DNA from: Timema cristinae | Taxonomy: Eukaryota; Arthropoda; Insecta; Phasmatodea; Timematidae | Length of the DNA: 64,000 nucleotides | Reading direction: 5' to 3' | NCBI GenBank assembly: GCA_039000515.1 | Contig: JBCFYV010011164.1 | Coordinates: 50,817,192-50,881,191 of the forward strand | In this document: one piece after another, positions 23,971 through 35,451 of the stretch | Position numbering within the stretch: the first letter of the stretch is position 1 | Layout of the letters: every line of letters starts with the position of its first letter | Position numbers and translations under genes: made by a program | The notes under the pieces: generated by a model | What the model was told of the DNA's origin: nothing | Seen by the model: only the letters and a program-made list of their open reading frames with translations | Databases searched by the model: none

Positions 23971-24520
23971 TATACAGGATGTTGGAAACTCCACCCAACT
24001 GCACATATAGATTGTTTGAACCAAATGTACAGTCATACAAAATCATTAGACACTTACATCCGGAAAACTATGCTAATACTATAAAATTATGTTCAAAGTT
24101 TCAGTGTACAGCGCCGGGAGAGCAAAGCTGTGCAGGCCTACGTGTACAACAGGTTGCATAGGAGTCAGGCGCACTGCACATTGTAATAATGGCAAGCACT
24201 TTCTATGATGTAGGACCGTTAATGGTGATCCTTAGAACATATTCCCATTTATAGATGGACTGGTGTGTTTTTACTATTAATATTGTAGTATATTCTGCTG
24301 CCGTGCTCCAAGATATCGGGGTGTGTAATGCCCTGCGCCTACCTCCTATGCAACCTGTTGTACACGCTGCTTGATCAGCTTTGCTCTACACCGAAACTTT
24401 GAACACAATTTAATGGTATTAGCATATTTTTCTGAATGTAAGTCTATAGGGATGTTGTGTTACTTTTGGATCAAAAAGGCTAGTTGTGCAGTTTGGACTA
24501 TGAGTTTCCTAACATCTCTT
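23971..24520. mobile_element. Fold-back DNA element, copy 1
   Basis: The left end TATACAGGATGTTGGAAACT is complementary to the right end GTTTCCTAAC region, and the interior is also inverted: GTGTACAACAGGTTGCATAG on the left answers CTATGCAACCTGTTGTACAC on the right. The long-arm palindrome has a short unique centre around 24180-24330. No transposase frame is evident, so it is non-autonomous. Copy 2 lies at 41595-42357 in the opposite orientation of the centre. Confidence 0.85.
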
Positions 24521-25028
24521 AGAACGGGTGAGTTCTCAAAGTTCTATAGATCAACTAAACTATTCCCAATGGGAACTTGGTGTGCAGCTGTGTAAAATTA
24601 TACACCCGTGAAGTATTGTGTATAGTGTGGGGGTTGATAATGGTGCTTATATTGTGAATAGGATGGGAGGTTTTTTAACACCCAACACTACAAGTGTATA
24701 TATATTCATTACTGAAATGATACATTTCGTAGAACTGATTGTTCTGAAGAGAGATCTGGTGGTACCAGCAAAAGACATAATTCGTCCTACATCGATGACC
24801 AAACAATCGGCTGGTCTCCAAGAAGTCTTGCGATGGTGCCTCATCTTGTCTGAGAATAGGAGAGTTTAGGTGACCTATGACCTCAATGTACCAAGTTAGA
24901 TAGTTTCGGCCTTCCTGTAGGTGCGGTCCGGTCAACTAACAACAGTTCCTATTGTATTGTTGACGTCTGGAACATGGAGAACAAGGAGAAAACACGTTCA
25001 TGGTTGTAACATAAAGTGTTTTTTAGGT
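24521..25028. other. Single-copy DNA, no gene recognised
   Basis: Open frames of 83 codons (plus) and 86 codons (minus) overlap each other and match nothing I know. Confidence 0.45.
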
Positions 25029-25140
25029 GTTACAAGTCCACGATCACTATCAGCCTCTCGTTCTATTGGTCAGCATTACTGACCACTGATCCAGAGGTCT
25101 CAGGTTTGATTTCCGCAATAGCATGGTTTTTTTTTTCTAA
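25029..25140 (+). mobile_element. tRNA-like SINE head fragment
   Basis: GTCTCAGGTTTGATTTCCGC near 25097 resembles a Pol III B box, and the preceding CTATTGGTCAGC could be a degraded A box. It ends in a T-run near 25126-25136. It is single in this window and the family is not identified. Confidence 0.35.
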
Positions 25141-25334
25141 AAGGGAATTGTGACTTTGTATGGTTAATGAGGCTTAAGTTGTATCTAAGATGTATACTAG
25201 TTATCATTACCCTGACCTCTCATGGGGACGAAGCAGTGACCTCATCTACATGGTTCCTTGACCTCGGAAGACGATTATATAGAATGTCAAACTGACTAAC
25301 CATGGTGGCGTACGATGTATGTAAAAAAATCTAC

Positions 25335-25730
25335 CAGTGGCTTGTCATGAAAAACACTAGAGCAAGGTGAATGTGGTTGGAATGAGAGATCTAAGAATGA
25401 TATGTGGAAAACTCATGTGGACAGAGTAAGTAATGAATGGGTGCTGAAGGAGTGTAGTTTGAAAGGGAATAGAATAGGTCAATGTTACGTTGGTTTGGGC
25501 ATGTTGAGAGGATGAGTGTGGAACTAGTGACGAAACAAATATATGAAGGTAGAGTGTGTGATCAAAAGGAAGAGGTAGGCCATGTAAGATTTGGCTAAAT
25601 GTTGTAGATGAATGTGTGAAAAAGAGAAACATTAAGAGTTTTAAGAATATAAAATCATGTATGGCTCGATGTAGGGGAAGTGTGGAGAGAAAGTTAGTGA
25701 GGCTGGATTAAGTAAGGAGTGTTTTTTTTT
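25335..25730 (+). pseudogene. LINE ORF2 C-terminal fragment
   Basis: With frameshifts the translation gives GHVERMSVELVTKQIYEGRV-like text, then KGRGRPCK, WLNVVDECVKKRNIKSFKN and a CMARCRG-like segment. The HVERM, GRGRP and TW/RW motifs are typical of the region downstream of reverse transcriptase in LINEs. A related fragment is at 43116-43395. Both are 5' truncated and broken. Confidence 0.7.
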
Positions 25731-26268
25731 TTAGCTATACTTGATATCATCGCTGAGGTAAATGCGTGGCTACTATTGGGAAACGGTGTTGTCTTTCTCT
25801 CGTTTCCCTGTGGTCAATCTCCCTACAAATATAAGACAAGTTTAACAAAGTTGGTTAGTCGAGTTTGACAGTAGCTCCTTCTTATCCAGCACAACACCTT
25901 CCGACATAACTGAGAGCGAGGAGATTTGGCAACAGTTAACTGAGAGAGAGCGTAGACAAAGCTTTTCTCCATAAGACCTGCAGATCTCTCAGCGGTGATA
26001 TCAACTGTACAGAGGTGCACAATTTCTTGCACACCCCTTAAGCGAACGGCGGGGTTACTATATAATTATGTAAGTAATTCTTGGAGCCTACATCAAATGG
26101 CATATGTATTGTATTTTGCAATCTGATTATCCGTCTCAAGATGGCGGCAGATAAAAAAAATCGTTTCATGTAAGTGCTTGTAAGTTTTGTATTATTCTTG
26201 GTTAGTTGAAAATTTTGTCTTGATAATTGAATTAAACTATGTCATCTGTTATATCTATTATATATATT
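25731..26268. other. Single-copy DNA, no gene recognised
   Basis: It begins with a T-run and later contains AAGATGGCGGC at 26138-26148. The 69-codon minus frame has no recognisable domain. Confidence 0.45.
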
Positions 26269-26498
26269 TAGCAACGTGTCTTAATACCTTTTCGGGTTAT
26301 ACGCTTATGTAATAAGGACCCCCAAGGGTTAGTAATTGAGTAGGTTGGATTTAGAGAAAATGAACCAGCATTTGCGTGAAAAGAGAGTGGAAAACTATTT
26401 TAAAATGTTCACCTGGCCAAGATTCGAACCTTAAACCTCGGCAGTCTAATTCAACACAAAACTAGAGCGTTAGCTAAGTACGCTACCCAAGCCGGTAT
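26269..26498 (-). mobile_element. SINE-A copy
   Basis: The minus strand begins CCGGCTTGGGTAGCGTACTT (A-box-like), has a B-box-like AGGTTCGAATCTTGGCC, then body and the shared tail ending GACACGTTGCTAAA. It is diverged and no target-site duplication is visible. Confidence 0.78.
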
Positions 26499-26837
26499 AT
26501 AATTATATTGTTATACATTGGAGCAATTGAGTATTGTTGGCCGTCTCTTTATTTGTCAAACTACAGTACATCATAGCTAGCCTACATTGCTATGATATTA
26601 AAGTTTGTGTGCCTAAGAGAAAAGATAAATTTTAATAAGCAAAAACTTTAATAACATCCACGAGTTTACATCGAGTCAATAAGGTTGAACTCTTTTGGCG
26701 CAGTTGGATCTATCTGAATTCCTGTCGGCCCTCTTACATTGTGACTACTTTATTGTTATACTGAACATTTAAATCTAAAATATAATTATATAGCACGAAG
26801 TTCCATTATTAAGAAATGCGCCTAGCTTAACCTTGTA
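26499..26837. other. AT-rich single-copy DNA
   Basis: Nothing recognised. Confidence 0.5.
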
Positions 26838-28352
26838 TAACACAACTGCCACGGAAAACTACCCGGCTGTGTAGTATTGTTTTACTTACACAACTGCCAC
26901 AACAAAACTAACAGGCTGTGTAATATTGTTTTACTACACAACTGCCACATGAAACTACCTGGCTGTGTAATATTGTTTTAGTACACAACTACCACAAGAA
27001 ACTAACAGGCTGTGTAATATTGTTTTACTTACACAACTACCACATGAAACTAACAGGCTGTGTAATAATGTTTTACTTACACAACTACCACATGAAACTA
27101 ACAGGCTGTGTAATATTGTTTTACTTACACAACTACCACATGAAACTAACAGGCTGTGTAATATTGTTTTACTTACACAACTACCACATGAAACTAACAG
27201 GCTGTGTATTATTGTTTTACTTACACAACTACCACATGAAACTAACAGGCTGTGTAATATTCTTTTACTTACACAACTACCCCATGAAACTAAGAGGCTT
27301 TGTAATATGGTTTTACTTACACAACTACCACAAGAAACTACCCGGATGTGTAATATATTTACTTACACAACTGCCACATGAAACTACCTGGCTGTGTAAT
27401 ATTGTTTAGTACACAACTACCACAAGAAACTAACAGGCTGTGTAATATTGTTTTACTTACACAACTACCACATGAAACTAACAGGCTGTGTATTATTGTT
27501 TTACTTACACAACTACCACATGAAACTAACAGGCTGTGTAATAATGTTTTACTTACACAACTACCACATGAAACTAACAGACTGTGTATTATTGTTTTAC
27601 TTACACAACTACCACATGAAACTAACAGGCTGTGTAATAATGTTTTACTTACACAACTACCACATGAAACTAACAGGCTGTATAATATTGTTTTACTACA
27701 CAACTACCCATGAAACTAAGAGGCTTTGTAATATGGTTTTACTTACACAACTACCACAAGAAACTACCCGGATGTGTAATATATTTACTTACACAACTGC
27801 CACATGAAACTACCTGGCTGTGTAATATTGTTTAGTACACAACTACCACAAGAAACTAACAGGCTGTGTAATATTGTTTTACTTACACAACTACCACATG
27901 AAACTAACAGGCTTTGTATTATTGTTTTACTTACACAACTACCACATGAAACTAACAGGCTGTGTAATAATGTTTTACTTACACAACTACCACATGAAAC
28001 TAACAGACTGTGTATTATTGTTTTACTTACACAACTACCACATGAAACTAACAGGCTGTGTAATAATGTTTTACTTACACAACTACCACATGAAACTAAC
28101 AGGCTGTGTATTATTGTTTTACTTACACAACTACCACATGAAACTAAGAGGCTTTGTAATAGGGTTTTACTTACACAACTACCACAAGAAACTACCCGGA
28201 TGTGTAATATATTTACTTACACAACTGCCACAACAAAACTACCCGGCTGTGTAATATTGTTTTACTACACAACTGCCACATGAAACTAACAGGCTGTGTA
28301 ATATTGTTTTACTACACAACTGCCACATGAAACTAACAGGCTGTTTAATAAT
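26838..28352. repeat. 48-bp minisatellite array with 426-bp higher-order repeat
   Basis: About 31 units of ACACAACTACCACATGAAAC, TAACAGGCTGTGTAATATTG, TTTTACTT. The 48-bp unit equals 16 codons, giving plus frames of 111-159 codons. Marker units (ACTGCCACATG with CTACCTGG, then TTTAGTACACAAC) recur at 26940, 27366 and 27792, so a nine-unit block of about 426 bp is present three times. The flanking units at both ends are more divergent. Confidence 0.95.
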
Positions 28353-29088
28353 GTTTAGGTTTGTCCTGTAGATGTCGTCATCACACTGATAAAGGCCCCT
28401 TAGCGAGCGTTGCAACAGAATGGTTTTTGATTAAACCGACGGATCACGTTGTTCTCGACACAATGGCCGCCAAGTGGCGATTTGAACCCCTTCCTGTTGA
28501 GACTTCCTTGGCAACATGTAGAATACTCTAAGTGAACCAACAGATGTGTTACGTGATTCGATGAGATGCATTAGAATCCGCATTTTAGTCTAATCTGCCA
28601 AAATGAGCGGACATTTAAAAAATAAATAATATTATACCATATGCGCTTTGAACACATTTTAACATATTTGAATTAAAATAATATTTTGTTATTTAATATG
28701 TACAAAAGGAAATATTGTAACTACTAAATATTTTATATACAGATAGAATCTGACACATTCCGTTATACTAATATAATAAATAGTTTCTTTGCTTGATCTT
28801 ATTAAAATAGTCAACCGACAACTATTGACATAGACGAGTATCATAAATATCTACTCCTACTATTTATTGCACCAAGTCCCGGTTCATTTCAACTCTAATT
28901 TCTCCATCAATATTTTTATTTGTTATTTCCAGAGGACAAACAGACACACTCGTTGACAAGCCCGTGTTTTATTTTCCAATATGCGAACCAAAAAGTGACA
29001 CATGTCGGAACGATTAAGTCAACATAAAATGCATAAAAAACTAATATTATAGATGTCAGTATTTTTGATCATTTTTTTTTTTTTTGTT
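28353..29088. other. Single-copy DNA
   Basis: Positions 28353-28560 are mixed in composition and contain CCGCCAAGTGGCGA at 28467-28480. From 28600 the DNA is strongly AT-rich. No gene recognised. Confidence 0.45.
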
Positions 29089-29140
29089 TACCATAGAAGG
29101 TCGTGTGTGACACATACACATACACACACACACATATACC
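29089..29140. repeat. (CA)n-rich microsatellite
   Basis: A CACATA/CACACA run follows a poly-T stretch at 29074-29085. Confidence 0.8.
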
Positions 29141-29404
29141 CAAATTAATTAAAAATGTGCCGATGCAAGGGTGTGTTGTTGGGTGAGGCACGTGTAGTTG
29201 TGTCGATGAGGGGAGGTTGTCGCCGCAAACATAGGCCTCCCTCAGGCCCATGTTGGCTGACATGCTCCCAACAAATAATGATGGCTTCTCACTGGCTTTT
29301 AATGGCCTGCCCCTGAACACTAACTACCTGCATTGCTCGTTGACTACAAGTGGACATGTCCATTTCCAATCTCCTCGCGCAACGATCCCTGGTGAGGGAG
29401 GTAA
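29141..29404. other. GC-rich single-copy island
   Basis: It contains CACGTG (29189-29194), CTCCCTCAGGCCCATG and GGCTTTTAATGGCCTG (homeodomain-like TTTAATGG). The 83-codon minus frame has no recognisable domain. Possible regulatory DNA only. Confidence 0.35.
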
Positions 29405-30243
29405 CTCACTGACACTGCAGAGGGATAGGGAACATTAGACTCGCTGACACTGCAGAGGCATAGGGAACATTAGACTCGCTGACACTGCAGAGGCATAGGG
29501 AACATTAGACTCGCTGACACTGCAGAGGGATAGGGAACATTAGACTCACTGACACTGCAGAGACATAGGGAACATTAGACTCGCTGACACTGCAGAGGGA
29601 TAGGGAACATTAGACTTGCTGACACTGCAGAGGGATAGGGAACATTAGACTCACTGACACTGCAGAGGCATAGGGAACATTAGACTTGCTGACACTGCAG
29701 AGGGATAGGGAACATTAGACTTGCTGACACTGCAAAGGGATAGGGAACATTAGACTCGCTGACACTGCAGAGGGATAGGGAACATTAGACTTGCTGACAC
29801 TGCAGAGGGATAGGGAACATTAGACTCGCTGACACTGCAAAGACATAGGGAACATTAGACTCGCTGACACTGCAGAGGGATAGGGAACATTAGACTTGCT
29901 GACACTGCAGAGGGATAGGGAACATTAGACTCGCTGACACTGCAGAGGGATAGGGAACATTAGACTTGCTGACACTGCAGAGGGATAGGGAACATTAGAC
30001 TCGCTGACACTGCAAAGGGATAGGGAACATTAGACTCGCTGACACTGCAGAGGTATAGGGAACATTAGACTTGCTGACACTGCAGAGGGATAGGGAACAT
30101 TAGACTCACTGACACTGCAGAGGCATAGGGAACATTAGACTTGCTGACACTGCAGAGGGATAGGGAACATTAGACTCGCTGACACTGCAAAGGGATAGGG
30201 AACATTAGACTCGCTGACACTGCAAAGGGATAGAGAACATTAT
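29405..30243. repeat. 35-bp minisatellite array
   Basis: About 24 units of AGACTCGCTGACACTGCAGA plus GGGATAGGGAACATT. Phase is kept exactly from 29437 to 30137 (20 units, 700 bp). Variation is confined to CTCGCT/CTTGCT/CTCACT, GAGGG/GAGGC/AAGGG and a few single sites. Each unit contains a PstI-type palindrome, CTGCAG or its variant CTGCAA. Confidence 0.95.
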
Positions 30244-31444
30244 ACTTCAAGATTAGGGAAGCCTGGAGATTACTGGAGAAGGTTTAAGAAGGCTCTGTTG
30301 TTGAATGGAGAACAGCTATAAGTTATTGGTGACTAACATGATTTTTTTAAACAAAAGGGATTTTCTTTAGATGCTATATCTGTGGAACCTTATAGGTCAA
30401 AGAAGCTATATTAATATCCAAATATACTAATTTTGTCGAGGATTTAAGAACTAGCACAAGCTAGAGGAACGTATGCTTTATATTATTTCTCGCACCAGTT
30501 GTAGCAATATATTCAGGCATGAAGGAAGCTCAATGCTTTAATTTGACCTCAAGAATTGAGGCATTTTGTTTTTAAATAACAGCTATTAAGTTCTCAGTGA
30601 ACTAGAGAAGGTTTATTTAAGAGATGTAAAAGAATGGAAGCCGTGCCCACGCCAGGATATCTGTCCCCGGAGTGACTGTATTAAAAGTGAGGATATAGAG
30701 ACCTGTACCGGAATCACAATCTACGAGATGAATAATGTATTAGTAGGAGTTGTATGGGCAGGAGGTGAGATTCCGTCTGAGGAGTAGAGTCAGGAACAAT
30801 TTAGTGAAGGGGTAGAGGGAGGGGGGGCTCTATCAGGGCATAGATGAGGAAATTGTGAATAATTCAGCGGGTAAGAGCGTGAGGTAGTCCAACTACGAGG
30901 GAAATAGGAAGAACCGACCCTCTTTTCTTTTATTTTTTTCCTACTACGTTTTTTTTTTTCAGGTTAGGGGTGGGGTATGTGGTGGAATGAGAGGGCGGAT
31001 GGGGGGGAGTGTAAAAATCAACTGCAAAGTGAATTCACCACATTCAATTCCAAACGTTTTCCATTCCACGGTTTTTGGTAGGGGTCGGGGGAGGAAAAAA
31101 ACTTTTCTCTTTGCCTTTTTTTTTTATCAAACTGTATATTTTACCTGGGAAAGCTCAATTCACAGCAAGTCTCAACGACCCCTCCCCCTCCTCCCAACAC
31201 AAAAAAACCCACCCCCTCGACATTTTCCTCCAGTTTCAAGTTGGCAGATTGTACTGGTAACGCGCAGGTGTAAGCGAGAGAGAGATAGGACGGGCCGGGA
31301 GTGTGACAGAGAAGGGAACAAGCTGGTCCCAGAAGTGCCATCTCATTCGATGCAGCCATCTCTGAAACCGACCGACAGATTAAAATACGGTCCCGCACCT
31401 ACACAGGGCAGGGGCAGGGGGAGGGGAGGGGTGATCATTTACCT
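30244..31444. other. Single-copy DNA with G-rich and T-rich tracts
   Basis: The stretch contains homopolymer T runs (30942-30959), G-rich GGGGTGGGG text near 30967 and CCCCTCCCCCTCCTCCC near 31180. The 161-codon plus frame at 30987-31472 and the 85-codon minus frame overlap, have no recognisable domain and run through low-complexity tracts, so I do not call a gene. Confidence 0.4.
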
Positions 31445-32868
31445 CACCCCTTCACTACAGGCTGTTCACTGAGAGTCCAACCACCACTACACTACAGGCT
31501 GTTCACTGTGAGTCCGACCACCACTACACTACAGGCTGTTCACTGTGAGTCCGACCACCACTACACTACAGGCGGTTCATTGGGAGTCCAACCACCACTA
31601 CATTACAGTATGTTCACTGTGAGTCCGACCACCACTACATTACAGTATATTCACTGGGAGTTTGACCACCACTACACTACAGTATGTTCATTGGGAGTCC
31701 AACCACCACTACACTACAGTATGTTCACTGGGAGTTTGACCACCACTACACTACAGTATGTTCACTGGAAGTTTGACCACCACTACACTACAGTATGTTC
31801 ACTGGAAGTTTGACCACCACTACACTACAGTATGTTCATTGGGAGTCCAACCACCACTACACTACAGTATATTCACTGGGAGTTTGACCACCACTACACT
31901 ACAGTATGTTCACTGTGGGTCCGACCACCACTACACTACAGGCTGTTCACTGGGAGTTTGACCACTATTACACTACAGTATGTTCATTGGGAGTCCAACC
32001 ACCACTACACTACAGACTGTTCACTGTGAGTCCGACCACCACTACACTACAGTATATTCACTGGGAGTTTAACCACCACTACACTACAGTATGTTCACTG
32101 TGGGTCCAACCACCACTACACTACAGGCTGTTCACTGGGAGTTTGACCACTATTACACTACAGTATGTTCATTGGGAGTCCAACCACCACTACACTACAG
32201 GCTGTTCACTGTGAGTCCGACCACCACTACACTACAGTATGTTCACTGGGAGTTTGACCACCATTACACTACAGTATGTTCATTGGGAGTCCAACCACCA
32301 CTACACTACAGTATGTTCACTGGGAGTTTGACCACCACTACATTACAGACTGTTCACTGTGAGTCCGACCACCACTACACTACAGTATGTTCACTGGGAG
32401 TTTGACCATTATTACACTACAGTATGTTCATTGGGAGTCCAACCACCACTACACTACAGGCTGTTCACTGTGAGTCCGACCACCACTACATTACAGACTG
32501 TTCACTGTGAGTCCAACCACCACTACACTACAGTATGTTCATTGGGAGTCAAACCACCACTACACTACAGTATGTTCACTGGGAGTTTGACCACCACTAC
32601 ACTACAGTATGTTCATTGGGAGTCCAACCACCACTACACTACAGTATGTTCACTGGGAGTTTGACCACCATCACAGACTGTTCACTGTGAGTCCGACCAC
32701 CACTACACTACAGTATGTTCATTGGGAGTCCAACCACCACTACACTACAGTATGTTCACTGGGAGTTTGACCACCATTACACTACAGTTTGTTCATTGGG
32801 AGTCCAACCACCACTCCACTACAGACTGTTCATTGTGAGTTCGACCACCACTACACTACAGACTTAAC
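31445..32868. repeat. 37-bp minisatellite array
   Basis: About 38 units of GTATGTTCACTGGGAGTTTG plus ACCACCACTACACTACA. Two main unit types (TGGGAGTTTG and TGTGAGTCCG/TCCAA) are mixed in short patterns. The plus strand lacks stops in some frames, giving several 100-codon repeat frames. Confidence 0.95.
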
Positions 32869-33173
32869 TTTGAATATAATAGGAAATTTGGTAATGAAAG
32901 TGTATTTAATATGTAAATTTTTCCTACTTGAGTGATAATATAATTTCAATACTCGAACTATGTGTCAACCATAACGACACCAATGCTTTTTCTATGATAG
33001 CGTACAGTGAATATAGCCTGAACTATTGTATTCCTTCGACGAGAAACATTACTATTTGATCTAATTTTAAATTTGAGCTCTGTTTGCGTTACAGGTCACA
33101 AGAATGAGTCAATTATATTGATAATAGACCTTATTATTTTAAATAGTCAGCTTTGAATGATCAGAGTGGGTCT
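32869..33173. other. AT-rich single-copy DNA
   Basis: Nothing recognised. Confidence 0.5.
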
Positions 33174-33183
33174 ACATGCTGTG

Positions 33184-33383
33184 CCCGGCAAAGATTTATC
33201 TGATTACCAAACACTTCCTTCACCTCTGACAAGACTTCTTGTGAATGTGGGGAATGCCAGGCCTCCACCGTGGTTCGGATTCCACGTTAAACTGTAGGTC
33301 CTTCATTTCATCTCAGAATCACCCTTCCATTACATATTAGCGTAAGTGCGTATAACCCGAATGGGTAGTAAGACGCGGTGCTA

Positions 33384-33430
<47 letters not shown>
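33184..33430 (+). mobile_element. SINE-B copy with target-site duplication
   Basis: In order: the TATCTGATTACCAAACACTT segment, GGAATGCCAGGCCTCCACC, the B-box-like GTGGTTCGGATTCCACG, TTAAACTGTAGGTCC, the shared tail with TAACCCGAATGGGTAGTAAG and GACGCGGTGCTAA, and an (AAT)n run. CATGCTGTG flanks it at 33175-33183 and 33431-33439. Confidence 0.9.
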
Positions 33431-33431
<1 letters not shown>

Positions 33432-33439
33432 ATGCTGTG

Positions 33440-34246
33440 AATCGTGTCAAACACTTTTCTCTGGTAATTTTGCGAGTCAGGTCAAGAGTCAGTCGAAAAT
33501 GGAGGCAAAGTCTCCCTTCCTCACTGGGTGGGGGGCAGCGGGTAATTGAATCTCGGGGGATGGGGCGTGGGGGGCAGACGAAACTGATCATCAAGTCCGT
33601 CTTGAGTAATGACTCTCCCACTCTTCTGCCGCCATTTCATTTTGAACAGTTATCCGGTTCCGGTTTTAGCCGGAGAGAAACACTACATCGCCTTCTTTTC
33701 CTTCCACTTATTCAAACAACGATTCTTCTCCTCTCCCCCTCTACCCACCCTCACTTTACAAGTCAGGGTTGCTTTATTGAGCTCTCGACAATTCTGGGAG
33801 ACAAATTTCCCTGGCAATACATCAAGTAGCTCCTATACTTCTCAGTGCTCGCTACCCCTGAGCGGCAGTGGGAGGCAGACCCGCACAACTCCAACATTAG
33901 CGCGTCCCAATATTGTGCCAGAGATGAGAACAGAGGTGTTGGAACCTAGGTACAGGCCCGATCAAGAGGTGTTGGAACCTAGGTACAGGCCCGATCAACA
34001 CGTAACAGTCTCGGAAGCGTGTGTCTACTGCTTGTTCGTGTTGTGATCCCCGGTCGCTGAACGCGTGTGTTGGTTAGTCGGTTGTTCCTCGGAGCCGTGG
34101 ATCTTGCCCCTCATACCTCTCCAGGTTTATAGAGCCATCTTGGTCTTCTGATCTGAATACTAAAGGTCCAACCCCGCGCACAAAGTGATGGAGTCTCTTC
34201 TGTTGTAATCCTGAGACGGGAGAGTTTAGGATGAACCGCTAGGGGA
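33440..34246. other. Mixed single-copy DNA with a 33-bp duplication
   Basis: Two copies of a 33-bp unit (GAGGTGTTGGAACCTAGGTA plus CAGGCCCGATCAA) start at 33933 and 33966. Overlapping plus frames of 130 and 145 codons have no recognisable domain and disagree with each other in frame, so they are not called as genes. Confidence 0.45.
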
Positions 34247-34574
34247 GGGGTAACACCTGGACACCTGTCTTGCACGGAGTAACACCTGAACACCTGTCTT
34301 ACATGGAGTAACACCTGAACACCTGTCTTACATGGAGTAACACCTGAACACCTGTCTTATATGGAGTAACACCTGAACACCTGTCTTACATGGAGTAACA
34401 CCTGAACACCTGTCTTACATGGAGTAACACCTGAACACCTGTCTTATATGGAGTAACACCTGAACACCTGTCTTATATGAAGTAACACCTGAACACCTGT
34501 CTTATATGGAGTAACACCTGAACACCTGTCTTATATGAAGTAACACCTGAACACCTGTCTTATATGAAGTAACA
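34247..34574. repeat. 29-bp minisatellite array
   Basis: Eleven to twelve units of TAACACCTGAACACCTGTCT plus TATATGGAG. Variants are TACATGG and TATATGA. Confidence 0.93.
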
Positions 34575-35178
34575 CCTGCTTGGCACCTAGCACCTACTGA
34601 TAGAACCCTACACCCGGGCTACTGGCACCTAGCACCTACTGATAGAACCCTACACTCCTGCTACTGGCACCTAGCACCTACTGATAGAACCCTACACTCC
34701 TGCTACTGGCACCTAGCACCTACTGATAGAACCCTACACTTCTGCTACTAGCACCTACTGATAGAACCCTACACTCCTGCTACTGGCACCAAGCACCTAC
34801 TGATAGAACCCTACACCCCGGGCTACTGGCACCAAGCACCTACTGATAGAACCCTACACCCCGGGCTACTGGCACCTAGCACCTACTGATAGAACCCTAC
34901 ACTTCTGCTACTAGCACCTACTGATAGAACCCTACACTCCTGCTACTGGCACCAAGCACCTACTGATAGAACCCTACACCCGGGCTACTGGCACCTAGCA
35001 CCTACTGATAGAACCCTACACTCCTGCTACTGGCACCAAGCACCTACTGATAGAACCCTACACCCCGGGCTACTGGCACCTAGCACCTACTGATAGAACC
35101 CTACACTCCTGCTACTGGCACCAAGCACCTACTGATAGAACCCTACACCCCGGGATACTGGCACCTAGCACCTACTGT
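34575..35178. repeat. 42-bp minisatellite array abutting the 29-bp array
   Basis: About 14 units of CTACTGGCACCTAGCACCTA plus CTGATAGAACCCTACACTCC. Two unit types alternate (CACTCCTG and CACCCCGGG), giving an 84-bp or longer block pattern. It starts directly where the 29-bp array ends, at TAACACCTGCTTGGCACC. Confidence 0.93.
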
Positions 35179-35451
35179 TCCTAGTCCGCTCCGTCTCCGC
35201 AATAGACAAGGAGAGAGGGTGGCCTGAGTTCTGTTCAAGCTCCAGTGGGTCCGAGCAATCACTCGAGTGTTGTTTTTATTGCGGCCGTCTCAGGATTGGT
35301 CAGCTGAATGTTGTTGCTATTGTTGTTGCTGCTGGGAGCTTCTTTTAATTAAACACCACCTTAAAAACCACGGGAGCAGAGACACAATTACCGGCGGGGT
35401 CTGCGTGGTTAGCGTGCTTATCTCTCTCTTTCTCTCGACTGGCCTGAATGT
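35179..35451. other. Single-copy island
   Basis: Mixed composition with TTGTTGCTATTGTTGTTGC and TCTCTCTCTTTCTCTC low-complexity pieces. No gene recognised. Confidence 0.4.

Noticed and set aside
24371..24595. 74-codon open frame
   Set aside because: It lies mostly within the arm of a fold-back element, and the homologous arm in copy 2 does not keep the frame because of the MITE insertion.
26138..26148. YY1-type site AAGATGGCGGC
   Set aside because: A perfect short match, but similar phrases (AAGATAGCGGCC, ATATGACGGCC) are part of dispersed repeats in this window, so chance or repeat origin is more likely.
27020..28283. Plus-strand open frames of 111-159 codons
   Set aside because: Translation of the 48-bp array (16 codons) in two overlapping frames.
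30987..31472. 161-codon open frame
   Set aside because: It passes through poly-T and G-rich tracts into the start of a minisatellite and matches no family I know.
33437..34046. Overlapping 130- and 145-codon open frames
   Set aside because: Two different frames over the same DNA, no recognisable domain and no splice or start context.
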